Shown one piece after another: positions 9,823 through 18,424 of a stretch of DNA of 64,000 bases. A program made the translations under genes and the position numbers. The first letter of the stretch is position 1. Each line of letters opens with the position of its first letter. The stretch covers positions 558,001 to 622,000 of the forward strand of contig CAVZOP010000002.1 of assembly GCA_963776935.1 (NCBI GenBank), in the 5' to 3' direction. Source of the stretch: JALOLG01 sp963776935. GTDB lineage: Bacteria; Actinomycetota; Acidimicrobiia; Acidimicrobiales; Ilumatobacteraceae. Below the pieces are notes generated by a model that was given only the letters and a program-made list of their open reading frames with translations, had not been told where the DNA came from and did no database searches.

Positions 9823-11382
9823 TCAGGTAACCGTGAATCTGGTGGGGAGGCCGCCTGCCTGGAGGTCTGCTGCGGTCAGCGAACGCGAGGTGTCCGTCAT
9901 GTCCACCAACGTCGCGAACGAGACCGTCCACAATCCTGGTTCGGACGTCATCGGCAGGGTCATCACGAACCGGTAGAGCCCGTCCACCGCGGTCCCCGAG
10001 ATCCGTTGAGGGCTCTCGAACACTGCCTCGACGAACTGTGTCGAGCTCGGACTCTCGAACCGGATCCGGGTCGTCTTGTTCCCGGACACGTCGTCGATGA
10101 TCCGGGCCTCGATCGTGATGTTCGCGGACCCCGCCGTCGTGTCCACCGCGGACGGAGTCAGCGACAACTACCGCAACTCCGGTGCCGAGTTGCTCAGCGA
10201 GAACCAGCCGGTGATGTCGACGAGGACGTGGGTGTTTCCGAAGGGGTTGTGGATCGTCACCTCGCCTTCGGCACTGACATCAGAGATCACCGCGTTGGGG
10301 ATCGTCTGACCGGCAATGAAGTTGACGCTCGACGCTTCCGGCATCAAACGCCCGGATCGCCAGATCGTCAGGAAGCCGGTTGCGGTGGGCTGGGTGGCAG
10401 TGACGTTCATCGCGACCGCACCGACACCGGTGGCCGGCACACCACCGACTCCCGCGACCCTCAGGTTCCTCGATTGACCGGGCGCGAACGCGAACACTCC
10501 TGGGTTGCGGGTGTCGAGCGCGCGGTACGGGGTAACACCGGTGAAGCCGCTCGAGAACCATCCCGTGACGTCGACGAGCACGTCGGTGTCGCCGGAGAAG
10601 TTGAAGATCGAGATCGTGCCGTTGGCGCCGACCCCGCTCATCACTGCGTTGGCGATGACGTCGCCGGGGACGAAGTTCAGGCTCGACGCCACCGGCATCG
10701 GCTGGCCCGTCGGCCAGATCGTCAGGAAGCCGCCGTCACCGGTGGGAGTCACCGCCGTCACGTTGAGCGCAACAGCGCTGATCGGTGTCGCTGGAAGTGT
10801 CCCGGCGCCCTGGATCTGGACCGTGCGCACCTCACCCGGACCGAGCTTGAATCCGCCCAGTCCGACCCGCGTGTCCATGATGCGGCTCGGTACGACGGGA
10901 TTGAAGCCGGCTTGGTAGTAGCCGACGACATCGACGATGACGTGCGTCGTCCCCGTCTCGAGGTACAAGAAGTCGTGGATCAGGATCTCACCGGCCGCGC
11001 CGACGCCGACCATCACGAGGTTCGGGACCGACTCACCTGCTTCGAAGTTGACGCTCGACGTGGCGGGCCGTGGGCTGCCACCTGGCCACACCGTGAGGAA
11101 TCCGTCGCCGCTCGGCTGGGTGACCGTCACGTTCATCGCCACGGCGATCGCTGTCTCCGGTACCGGCACGAGGCCAGTGATCTTCAGACTGCGCGTCTCG
11201 TCGTGGAGCAGCGGGTTGGCATCCTTGCGGGTGTCGAGGACGCGAACCGGTGTGACCGCGACGTAGCCCTTCCCAGGAGCAGGGGTCGCCGCCCCCGCAA
11301 CGCCTGGCCCGCTGCTACCTGGCGCGACCCCCGCCAGGATCACGATCGCCGCCACCACAAGTCGCCTGCACGCGCTGTTCAC
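9823..11382 (-). CDS. Secreted VDVxGWF-repeat protein with in-frame amber codon
   Basis: The start is the GTG at 11382, giving a signal peptide (RRLVVAAIVILAGVAPGSSG) that ends near AGAATPAPGK. Three repeats of about 120 residues follow. Each opens with a DTR motif (PVRVLDTR, SRIMDTR, PYRALDTR), contains FLTIWP/SSVNF-type segments and ends in VDVVGYY, VDVTGWF or VDITGWF. This repeat is common in Acidimicrobiia exported proteins; its function is not established. After residue 404 a TAG codon (10168-10170) interrupts the frame. Reading then continues for 114 residues (LSLTPSAVDTTAGSANITIE to GLPTRFTVT), which looks like a bacterial Ig-like domain whose first strand spans the TAG. The gene is a nonsense mutant, a sequencing error or a readthrough case. 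No phage or mobile context is seen. Confidence 0.7.
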
Positions 11383-11456
11383 AGTTCCCCGCCTTTGTCC
11401 ACGCCGAGGGACATCTGCGCCTATTGCAGGCGCCTGAGTCCGAGTGATCCCGGTAG

Positions 11457-12599
11457 TCAACCATCGCCGGGCTGCGGGGCACAAACCCGGCGAACGACGG
11501 AGCACACGCGGTCGACCTGTCCTTCGTCGAGCGTCAGCGCCGACGGCAGGTTGAGGGCGCGTCGGGCGAGGTCGTAGCTGACCGGATTGGCGCGTCCGGC
11601 CCTGGCGGTGTCGCTGGCGTCGGCGAAAGCGGGAAGTGAGCTGAGTGGGGGGAAGAAGGGCCGGGTCGCGATGTTGGCGTCGGTGAGTGCGGCCGTCACC
11701 AGTGCCGCGCTGGTCGTCCTCTCGAACACGGCCGTCACCATCCAGTACGTCACCGTGTCCCCGGGCAGTTCGGCGTTGAGGGCGAGCGGACAGTCGGCGA
11801 GGCGCTCGTGATACCACCCGAAGATCTGACGCTTCCGCTCGATCAGCTCTTCGATCCGGTCGAGCTGCACCCGCCCGAGCGCCGCCTGCAGTTCGCTCAT
11901 CTTGTACTTCCACGCGACTTCGACGCTCCGAAAGGACACGTCGCCGGGGAGGCGTCCGTGGTCGCGTAGGAACAGCATCCGCTCGTGGGTCCGGTCGTCG
12001 TCGCACAGCACCATGCCGCCCTCGCCGGTGGTGAGCGTCTTGGACCCGTGGAAACTGAACGTCGACGTGTGTCCGAACGAACCAGCGGGTCGGCCCGCGT
12101 GCCAGCCACCGGCCGCCTCGGCGGCGTCCTCGATGAGCGCGATCCCACGCTCCGCGGTGAGTCGCTCGAGCGCGAGCAGATCGGGAAACCCACCGTAGAG
12201 GTCGACCGTTATCACGGCCTTCGTGCGTTCCCCGATGGCGTCGGTCAGGGAACGTACCGACATGCACCACGTGTCCGGCTCGACATCCACGAACACGGGT
12301 GTGGCTCCCACATAGGTCACAGGAGCAACACTGGCGATCCACGTCGCTTCCGGCACGATCACCTCGTCGCCCGGCCCGACACCGAGCGCGAGCAGACTGA
12401 GGTGTAGCGCCGATGTGCACGACGGAAGGGCGATCGCATGGCTGCGCCCCGTGACCCGGGCGAACTCCTGCTCGAACGCGCGACTCTCGTCGGCGGAGTG
12501 TTCGAACCACGAGTGCCGGGCGGCGTGGGCAACGGCCGCCACCTCGCGCTCGGTGATCCAGGGACCGGCCACCGGGATCTTCGGGTCCGCGTCGGTCAC
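11457..12599 (-). CDS. DegT/DnrJ/EryC1/StrS sugar aminotransferase
   Basis: This 380-residue PLP-dependent fold-type I enzyme has its Schiff-base lysine at about K187 in FSFHGSKTLTTGEGG. The PLP-binding aspartate is in ALIEDAAEAAGG, and the phosphate-binding loop is in ALPSCTSALHLSLL. KYKMSELQAALGRVQL and the C-terminal RPFFPPLSSLPAF are typical of perosamine-synthase-like enzymes, which transaminate NDP-4-keto-6-deoxysugars. It would make an NDP-amino-sugar for the surface glycan. It lies 74 bp upstream of the VDVxGWF-repeat gene on the same strand and is divergent from the epimerase at 12727. The exact sugar is not readable. Confidence 0.85.
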   Translation of the reverse strand: MTDADPKIPVAGPWITEREVAAVAHAARHSWFEHSADESRAFEQEFARVTGRSHAIALPSCTSALHLSLLALGVGPGDEVIVPEATWIASVAPVTYVGATPVFVDVEPDTWCMSVRSLTDAIGERTKAVITVDLYGGFPDLLALERLTAERGIALIEDAAEAAGGWHAGRPAGSFGHTSTFSFHGSKTLTTGEGGMVLCDDDRTHERMLFLRDHGRLPGDVSFRSVEVAWKYKMSELQAALGRVQLDRIEELIERKRQIFGWYHERLADCPLALNAELPGDTVTYWMVTAVFERTTSAALVTAALTDANIATRPFFPPLSSLPAFADASDTARAGRANPVSYDLARRALNLPSALTLDEGQVDRVCSVVRRVCAPQPGDG

Positions 12600-12726
12600 G
12601 ATTCGTGACCAGGTGTCGAGTCATACCCGCCCGCCGGCGCCGGCACCTGATCGACGTTGCGCCCACGAGCACGTTCCACCGCCGGCAGAGGCTACAGAGG
12701 AACACGACCGCCCGTAACATGCTGGA
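12600..12726. promoter_or_regulatory. Divergent promoter region, aminotransferase / epimerase
   Basis: This 127 bp region between two divergent sugar-nucleotide genes must contain both promoters. No operator palindrome stood out. Confidence 0.4.
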
Positions 12727-13764
12727 GTGGTGGTGAAGGTGCTGCTGACCGGGGCGGACGGGTACCTCGGCGTGCCAATGGGTGACCTGCTCCTGCGTCG
12801 CGGGTACGACGTGACCGGGCTCGACACCGGCTTCCACCGCGCCGGGTGGCTGTACCACAGCACCGACATGAGACCGCCGCTCATCACCAACGACGTCCGC
12901 CGTCTGACTGCCCGGGACCTCGCCGGGTTCGACGCTGTCGTGCACCTCGCCGAGATCTCGAACGACCCGGTCGGCGACCTCGCCGAGGACGTCACCTACG
13001 AGATCAACCACCACGGCAGCGTGCATCTCGCCGAGGAGGCACGAGCGGCCGGCGTGGCGCGCTTCGTGCACATGTCGTCCTGCAGCGTGTACGGGGCGTC
13101 GGGCGTCGTGGCGAGTCGGGAGAGCGACCCGACGGAGCCGCTCACGACGTACGCCAAGTGCAAGGTCCTGGTGGAACACGACGTTTCGAAGCTCGCCGAC
13201 GACGCGTTCTCTCCCGTGTTCTTGCGCAATGCCACGGTCTACGGGGCGTCGCCGCGCCAGCGCTTCGACCTCGTCGTGAACGATCTCGCCGCGACGGCCT
13301 TGCTCTACCACGAGATCCGCATGTCGAGTGACGGCATGCCGTGGCGCCCGTTCGTCCACGTCCTCGACGTGGCCAAGGCGGTGGAATGCGTGCTCGAAGC
13401 CGAGCGCGCGGTCGTCCACAACGAGATCTTCAACGTCGGCGACGACGCGTCGAACCACCAGATCCGTGACGTGGCCGCGATCATCGCCGACTTGGTCCCA
13501 GGGTGCTCTCTCCAGTTCGGCGAGTCCGGCCCCGACCGCCGCGACTACCGCGTCGACTTCGCCAAGATCACCGCGACACTGCCCGGGTTCGCTTGCGACT
13601 GGGACGTCGAGCGTGGAGCTAGGGACCTGCTCGAGGTCCTTCGACGCATCGGGTTCGACGAGGCCACGTACCGCGCCCGCGGCTACACGCGCATCGCCCA
13701 GATCCGCCACCTCCTCGACACCGGACAGATCGACGACGACTTCTTCTGGCTGGCGGATGAGTGA
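12727..13764 (+). CDS. NAD-dependent sugar epimerase/dehydratase (extended SDR)
   Basis: The 345-residue product starts at a GTG (a second GTG is one codon on). The Rossmann motif is VLLTGADGYLGVPMGDLL, and HLAEISNDPVGDL lies after strand 4. MSSCSVYGASG supplies the catalytic Ser, and TTYAKCK gives Y-x3-K. The substrate-domain segment WRPFVHVLDVAKAVECV is typical of the class. Related genes usually sit with C-methyltransferases in deoxysugar clusters. Here it overlaps the C-methyltransferase start by 8 bp, so the two are probably translated together. Whether it epimerises, dehydrates or reduces is not clear from sequence. Confidence 0.8.
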   Translation: MVVKVLLTGADGYLGVPMGDLLLRRGYDVTGLDTGFHRAGWLYHSTDMRPPLITNDVRRLTARDLAGFDAVVHLAEISNDPVGDLAEDVTYEINHHGSVHLAEEARAAGVARFVHMSSCSVYGASGVVASRESDPTEPLTTYAKCKVLVEHDVSKLADDAFSPVFLRNATVYGASPRQRFDLVVNDLAATALLYHEIRMSSDGMPWRPFVHVLDVAKAVECVLEAERAVVHNEIFNVGDDASNHQIRDVAAIIADLVPGCSLQFGESGPDRRDYRVDFAKITATLPGFACDWDVERGARDLLEVLRRIGFDEATYRARGYTRIAQIRHLLDTGQIDDDFFWLADE

Positions 13765-15001
13765 GCTGGCGACCGTCACGGCGTGTCGATCGTGCGGAGC
13801 AACCGAAATGCAGTCCGTGCTGTCGCTCGGGGCGACGCCCATCGCCAACGCGCTGGTCGACCCGGCGCATCCACCCGATGTCGATCCGAGCTTTCCACTG
13901 GGGATCGCATTCTGTCCGGCGTGCTCGCTCGTCCAACTGGATCACGCGCTGCCGGCGGCCGCCATCTTCGACGAGGCGTACCCCTACTTCTCGTCGTTCT
14001 CCGACGCGCTGTGCGCCCATGCCGCCGCCCACGTCGAGTGTCTCGTCAGGGAACGCCGGCTCGGTCCGTCGTCGTTGGCGGTTGAGGTCGGCAGCAACGA
14101 TGGCTACCTGTTGCGCAACTTCGTCGCAGCTGGGGTCCGCACGCTCGGGGTCGATCCGTCGCCCGGTCCGGCGGCGGCGGCCGAGCACGTCGGCGTCCGA
14201 ACCATCGTCGGCTTCTTCGGCACGGAGCGCGCCGCCGCGATCCGCGACGAGTACGGGCCCGCCGACGTCATCGTCGCCAACAACGTGATGGCGCACGTCC
14301 CCGACCTCAACGACTTCGTGAGCGGCCTCGCCCACTTGCTCGCCGACGACGGACTGCTCACGGTCGAGAACCCGTACGTACGCGAACTCGTCGCTCGCGT
14401 CGAGTTCGACACGATCTACCACGAGCACTACTGCTACTTCTCGTGCTCGGCCGTCGACGCCCTGATGGCCCGCCACGGTCTGCGTTTGAATGATGTCGAG
14501 TACTTTCCCGACCTCCACGGCGGCACGCTCCGCTGGCATATCGGGCGGGCCGACCGCCGCACGGTGCGCTGCCACCAGTACCTCGACGCCGAGTTCGAGT
14601 CGGGGATGACCCGACTCGACTACTACACGGGTTTCGCCGACCGCGTCACCGCCTGTCAGGTCGCCCTGCGTCAACTGCTCGACGATCTCGCCGGCCGGGG
14701 TCGCCACGTCGCCGCCTACGGTGCCGCCGCCAAAGGTGCGACGCTGCTGAACACCACCGGCATTGGCACGGACCGCATCGCGTTCGTCGTCGACCGCAAC
14801 GTGCACAAGCAGGGCATGCTGATGCCCGGGTGCCGGCTACCGATCCGGCCGGTCGAGGCGCTCGTCGACGATCAGATCGACGACGTGCTGCTGCTCGCCT
14901 GGAACGTCGCCGCCGAGATCCTCGTTCAGCAGCGGGCGTTCGCGGCGGCCGGCGGGACGTTCTACGTGCCGGTGCCGATGCCGCTACGGATCTCGCCCTG
15001 A
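13757..15001 (+). CDS. SAM-dependent sugar C-methyltransferase
   Basis: The 414-residue product starts at the ATG at 13757. Its three modules match TylC3/NovU-type NDP-4-ketosugar C-methyltransferases. These are an N-terminal zinc site (CRSCGATE with a later FCPACSLVQL), a SAM-binding core (LAVEVGSNDGYLLRNF), and a C-terminal domain with YGAAAKGATLLN and VDRNVHKQG. The block FDTIYHEHYCYFSCSA carries the conserved His/Tyr residues used for deprotonation next to the keto group. These enzymes add a methyl branch to a deoxysugar. Together with the RmlC-like, cytidylyltransferase and epimerase genes this points to a branched CDP-sugar. It converges on the RmlC-like gene and overlaps it by about 40 bp. 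Confidence 0.85.
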   Translation: MSELATVTACRSCGATEMQSVLSLGATPIANALVDPAHPPDVDPSFPLGIAFCPACSLVQLDHALPAAAIFDEAYPYFSSFSDALCAHAAAHVECLVRERRLGPSSLAVEVGSNDGYLLRNFVAAGVRTLGVDPSPGPAAAAEHVGVRTIVGFFGTERAAAIRDEYGPADVIVANNVMAHVPDLNDFVSGLAHLLADDGLLTVENPYVRELVARVEFDTIYHEHYCYFSCSAVDALMARHGLRLNDVEYFPDLHGGTLRWHIGRADRRTVRCHQYLDAEFESGMTRLDYYTGFADRVTACQVALRQLLDDLAGRGRHVAAYGAAAKGATLLNTTGIGTDRIAFVVDRNVHKQGMLMPGCRLPIRPVEALVDDQIDDVLLLAWNVAAEILVQQRAFAAAGGTFYVPVPMPLRISP

Positions 15002-15585
15002 CCGTCGGACGCGTCGCCGCGCTCGAACGCTTCGCCGACGTCGACATCGGCGAGATGCGGCGCCGCGGCGTCACGATCGGAGACGATGGCGGGGACCACC
15101 GGCCAGGCGATGCCGAGCGCGGGGTCGTTCCACGCGATGGCGAGCTCGGCGCCAGCCTCGTACGGTTGCGAGTGGAGGTAGCACACGTCGGCGACGTCGG
15201 ACACCACCTGGAACCCGTGGGCAACGAACGGAGGCAGGTACAGCAGCTGGAGTGAGTCGTCGTCGAGCACGAGGCGCTCGACGCGACCGAAGGCCGGCGA
15301 CCAGGGCCGCACGTCGACGACGTAGTCGACGACCGCACCGCGTGCGCAGCGCACGAGCTTGACTTCGCCGCGCCCGGCCCGTACGTGCATCCCGCGCACG
15401 ACGCCGCGACGTGACCGCGACTGGTTGTGGTGTACGAAGCGGGTCTCGAGCCCAGCCTCCTCGAGCCACGCCAGGTCGAGCGTCCGTGAGAACCATCCTC
15501 GCTCGTCGATGACGGGTTGGGGCGCGAACACCACGACGCCGGGAATGGCGGTCTCGCGAAACGGTCCGCGGGTCAGCTCTGCCAC
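14962..15585 (-). CDS. dTDP-4-dehydrorhamnose 3,5-epimerase-like cupin (RmlC family)
   Basis: The start is taken as the GTG at 15585; another in-frame GTG lies at 15594. Both overlap the upstream cytidylyltransferase. The product is about 207 residues. It has FAPQPVIDERGWFSRTL, then the catalytic-histidine block RGVVRGMHVRAGRGEVKLV, the strand GAVVDYVVDVRPWSPAFG, the PPFVAHGFQVVSD loop, and the family-typical YEAGAELAIAWNDPALGIAWP. RmlC enzymes invert C3 and/or C5 of NDP-4-keto-6-deoxyhexoses. The neighbours suggest a CDP- rather than dTDP-linked substrate, which is inference. Its 3' end overlaps the convergent C-methyltransferase. Confidence 0.82.
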   Translation of the reverse strand: MAELTRGPFRETAIPGVVVFAPQPVIDERGWFSRTLDLAWLEEAGLETRFVHHNQSRSRRGVVRGMHVRAGRGEVKLVRCARGAVVDYVVDVRPWSPAFGRVERLVLDDDSLQLLYLPPFVAHGFQVVSDVADVCYLHSQPYEAGAELAIAWNDPALGIAWPVVPAIVSDRDAAAPHLADVDVGEAFERGDASDGQGEIRSGIGTGT

Positions 15586-16343
15586 AGCTTCCACGGCGCA
15601 TCTCCGCGATCCCACAGGGAAGTGAGCAGCGCCTTGTCGCGCATCGTGTCCATGCACTGCCAGAAGCCCTCGTGGCAGAACCCTGTCAACTGGTCGTCGG
15701 CGGCCAGTCGTTCGAGCGGCTCGCCCGCCCAGTCGACGTCGCCGGGGATGTAGTCGAAGACGCCGGGTTCGAGGACGAAGAACCCGCCGTTGATCCAGCC
15801 CTCCGACAGCTGCGACTTCTCGTCGAACCGCCTGACCGCGCCGTCGACGACGACGAGCTTTCCGAAGCGGGCCGGCGGATGAACCGCCGTCACGGTGGCG
15901 AGGCGCGACTGGTCGCGGTGGTACGCGAGGAGCTCGTTGAGGTCGACATCGGAGACGCCGTCGCCGTACGTCATCATGAACGTCTCCTGGCCGAGAAGCT
16001 GACGCACGCGCGCCAGCCGCCCGCCGGTCTCGGTCTGCTGGCCGGTGTCGACGAGCGTGACTCGCCAGTCGTCGCGGGGCGTATCGAGCACCTCGATGGT
16101 CTTGGTCGAGAAGTCGATCGTGACATCGGCCGCGAGCGCGAGCTCCTCGGCGAAGTACCGCTTGATGTACTCGCCTCGGTAACCGAGGCACACGATGAAG
16201 TCGCGCAGGCCGAAGTGGGCGTAGTGCCGCATGATGTGCCAGAGGATCGGGCGGTGGCCGATCTCGACCATCGGTTTGGGGCGGACGTCGGTCTCCTCAC
16301 TGAGGCGGCTTCCGAGGCCGCCGGCCAGGATCACCACCTTCAT
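15573..16343 (-). CDS. rfbF: Glucose-1-phosphate cytidylyltransferase
   Basis: The ATG at 16343 gives 256 residues, the normal RfbF length. It opens MKVVILAGGLGSRLSEETD, the nucleotide-binding loop. RPKPMVEIGHRPILWHIM, CLGYRGEYIKRYF, MMTYGDGVSDVDL and EGWINGGFFVLEPGVFDYI follow; these are characteristic of glucose-1-phosphate cytidylyltransferases. The enzyme makes CDP-glucose from CTP and glucose-1-phosphate, the first step to CDP-6-deoxysugars. The reading frame is continuous with the GT2 transferase encoded just before it (see that entry), so the protein may be fused. Its partner CDP-glucose 4,6-dehydratase is absent from the window. Confidence 0.88.
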   Translation of the reverse strand: MKVVILAGGLGSRLSEETDVRPKPMVEIGHRPILWHIMRHYAHFGLRDFIVCLGYRGEYIKRYFAEELALAADVTIDFSTKTIEVLDTPRDDWRVTLVDTGQQTETGGRLARVRQLLGQETFMMTYGDGVSDVDLNELLAYHRDQSRLATVTAVHPPARFGKLVVVDGAVRRFDEKSQLSEGWINGGFFVLEPGVFDYIPGDVDWAGEPLERLAADDQLTGFCHEGFWQCMDTMRDKALLTSLWDRGDAPWKLWQS

Positions 16344-17270
16344 GACGCTCGTTCCGGTCGATCCGCTCGGCGCGGCATCGCGCCGACGCCGGAGGGCATA
16401 GCGCAGACCGCCGGGGACCTCCAGCACGAGCGGCCGCCACCACATTTTGGCCCACGGGCCGAGCGAAAGCATCGCCCGTGCCTTCGAGCCCAACGGGAGC
16501 GTCGACCGGACGAGGACCTTCACGTATCCGCGGGCGATGCTCCAGCGTGGGAAGGTCACTTTCCCTGCCGATGTGGGTCGGTACAAGACGACTCTGTCAC
16601 GGGGGCTCGGATAGGCCGTGATCGATCGGTCGGCATGCTCGCGGTGCTCGAACAATGCTTCGGGGATCTCGACGAACCGTCCGCGCAGCGCCAAATCGGC
16701 GAGCAGCGGGTGGTCCGAACCCGCGTGGTTGCCCATCAACACGGTCGAGCGCACGATCTCGGTTCGCATCACCCCATAGATGGGAAAACACTGGCGTTCA
16801 TTCATGAGCACGTCGCGAAACCGCTCAACGGGATCGGTGCTCGAAGCCCGGTTGGTGGCCGGCCACGCCTTCATGAACTCGTCCTCGGCATCGATGTCGA
16901 TGGTGTTCGTGTAGCACAGCACCACGTCGGGGTGCCGATCGAGAACGTCCACACACGCCGACACGAACGAGGGGAGGTAGCGGTCATCGTGGGCCGCCCA
17001 CTTGAAGTACTCGCCGCGCGCTTCGGGGAGGAGACGGTTGTGGTTCCAGGACAACCCGCGGTTCTCGTCGCTGCGCAGGATCCTGATCCGGGGGTCGCGT
17101 TCGGCGAAGCGCGTGCAGATGGCGAACGTGTCGTCGGTCGACGCGTTGTCCCCGATGAGGATCTCGATGTCGCGGTAGTCCTGCGCAACGAGCGAGCGGA
17201 GCGCGTCAGCGAGGAAGTTCTCACCGTTGTAGACCGCCAGTCCCACCGTGACTCGAGGGCCTGACTCCAC
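16344..17270 (-). CDS. GT2 family glycosyltransferase, in frame with rfbF
   Basis: This gives about 309 residues before the rfbF start codon, with no stop between. The N-terminus (VTVGLAVYNGENFLADALRS) is a GT-A fold start. IEILIGDNASTDDTFAIC and FKWAAHDDRYLP carry the acidic nucleotide-sugar and metal motif. LMGNHAGSDHPLLADL and FEHREHADRSIT follow. It would transfer a sugar to a glycan acceptor at the membrane. The junction (LRRRRDAAPSGSTGTSVMKV) is low-complexity and in frame with rfbF. In the neighbouring frame the rfbF ATG would overlap a TGA. A one-base assembly error in this tail would therefore create a false fusion; a true bifunctional protein is the other option. Confidence 0.78.
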
Positions 17271-17719
17271 GCGTTCAAGCTTACGGGTCGAGGGAGGAAG
17301 CGCGGACGTTGCCTTGTCGATCAGGGAACGTCCATGTACTCACGACTCGGCGAGCGGTGTTCCATCAACCCATTCCTATCGACGTTGTCGGACGCTCGCC
17401 GGCGGGTTACTCCGGCGAGGTACTCCGACACCCGCGGCTGGCTCCATCAGGCCGATGGCGGCACCCGGTTGCGTCCGTCGCCCGCTCGCGCCTGCCGCGT
17501 CGCCTCACCCGGTATCCGAACGTCGCGTGGCGAGGACCGTTCTCCGGCTGCCGCTATGGCGGGGTACGGTCTCGTCGACACGTCCTGCGATCCTGCGGCG
17601 AGGCGGGGCGAGGGGGACGAAGCCCGCCCACGGCGCGGTGCTCCATGACGCGCTCCGACGCTCGGAATTTCGTGGGACGGAGGGCCGTGATCGGCTCGTG
17701 AGCCCACTACGTTCGTCGG
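17271..17719. other. 450-bp stretch without a supported gene
   Basis: This lies between the start of the minus-strand GT2/rfbF unit and the plus-strand chimeric ORF. Several overlapping frames are open here, as expected at this GC content, but none has a recognisable protein or a good ribosome-binding site. It probably holds the promoter of the GT2/rfbF/rmlC unit and degraded sequence linked to the neighbouring pseudogene. Confidence 0.4.
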
Positions 17720-18316
17720 GTGCCACCGCAGCCGCCGACGGGAACGGTGACGTTTCTGTTCTCCGACATCGCGAGCTCGACTCGGCTGTGGGACGAGTCG
17801 CCGGTGGAGCACCATCGTTCCACCCGGCCTCACACACCGTTTCTCGCCCAGCTGTACGAGGCCGGCTTCCAGGCCAAGGGCGGCATCGTGGTCTGCACCT
17901 ACTTCGACGAGAACTTCCTCAACCTCGTGCCCGCCGAGCACGTCGAGGGCCTCTATGGGTGCCTCGACTACTACCGAGACGTTCAGGATCCGTTCAGCAT
18001 CGACCTCCTGAACCGCTACGAGACCCGCTACCCCGGCAGCGCATTGTTCACCGCCGGGTCGGCGTGTACGGGCACCTATCGGGCGCTCAGGCTGTGGGAG
18101 GCGGCGGTCAACGAGGCCAGCTCGCTCCGCCAGCACGACGTCGTCGCCGCGCTCGACCACGCCCGCATCACGCAGGGGCCAGGCGGCCCCGCCGAGATGG
18201 TGCCCGGGCAGCACCACGTGCGGATGAACATGTACATCGCCCGTTCCGAAGGCGGCGCGTTCCGAGTGGTCGAGAGCCTCGGCCAGATCGATCCGCAGGA
18301 AGAGGTCGTCCGATGA
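17720..18316 (+). pseudogene. Deletion chimera: class III cyclase N-terminus joined to ABC substrate-binding C-terminus
   Basis: The 198-codon ORF starts at a GTG. Its first 25 or so residues (PTGTVTFLFSDIASSTRLW) are the start of a class III adenylate/guanylate cyclase catalytic domain, including the metal-binding Asp. From about residue 35 it reads as the C-terminal half of a branched-chain amino acid/urea-type binding protein: FLAQLYEAGFQAKGGIVVC, NRYETRYPGSALF, YRALRLWEAAVNEA and ARITQGPGGPAEMVPGQHH. Most of both parent domains is missing, so an internal deletion seems likely and neither activity can be intact. A 43-codon ORF (18313-18444) overlaps its end as ATGA and may be the stump of the next gene. 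It is flanked by the TIR-lectin-PASTA gene. Confidence 0.6.
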
Positions 18317-18424
18317 ACCGCCACGTCGCACCTTCGGGTCGAACTGGTCCGACGCCCACGGTCGCCTTCGTCGCTCCATTGCTCCCTGGATGCGCGCGAG
18401 TCGACCGGGACGCCATGCCGGGCG

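Noticed and set aside
11383..13848. Long minus-strand extension of the VDVxGWF-repeat gene up to 13848
   Set aside because: It is antisense to the real aminotransferase and epimerase region and lacks family features. The signal peptide at 11382 marks the true start.
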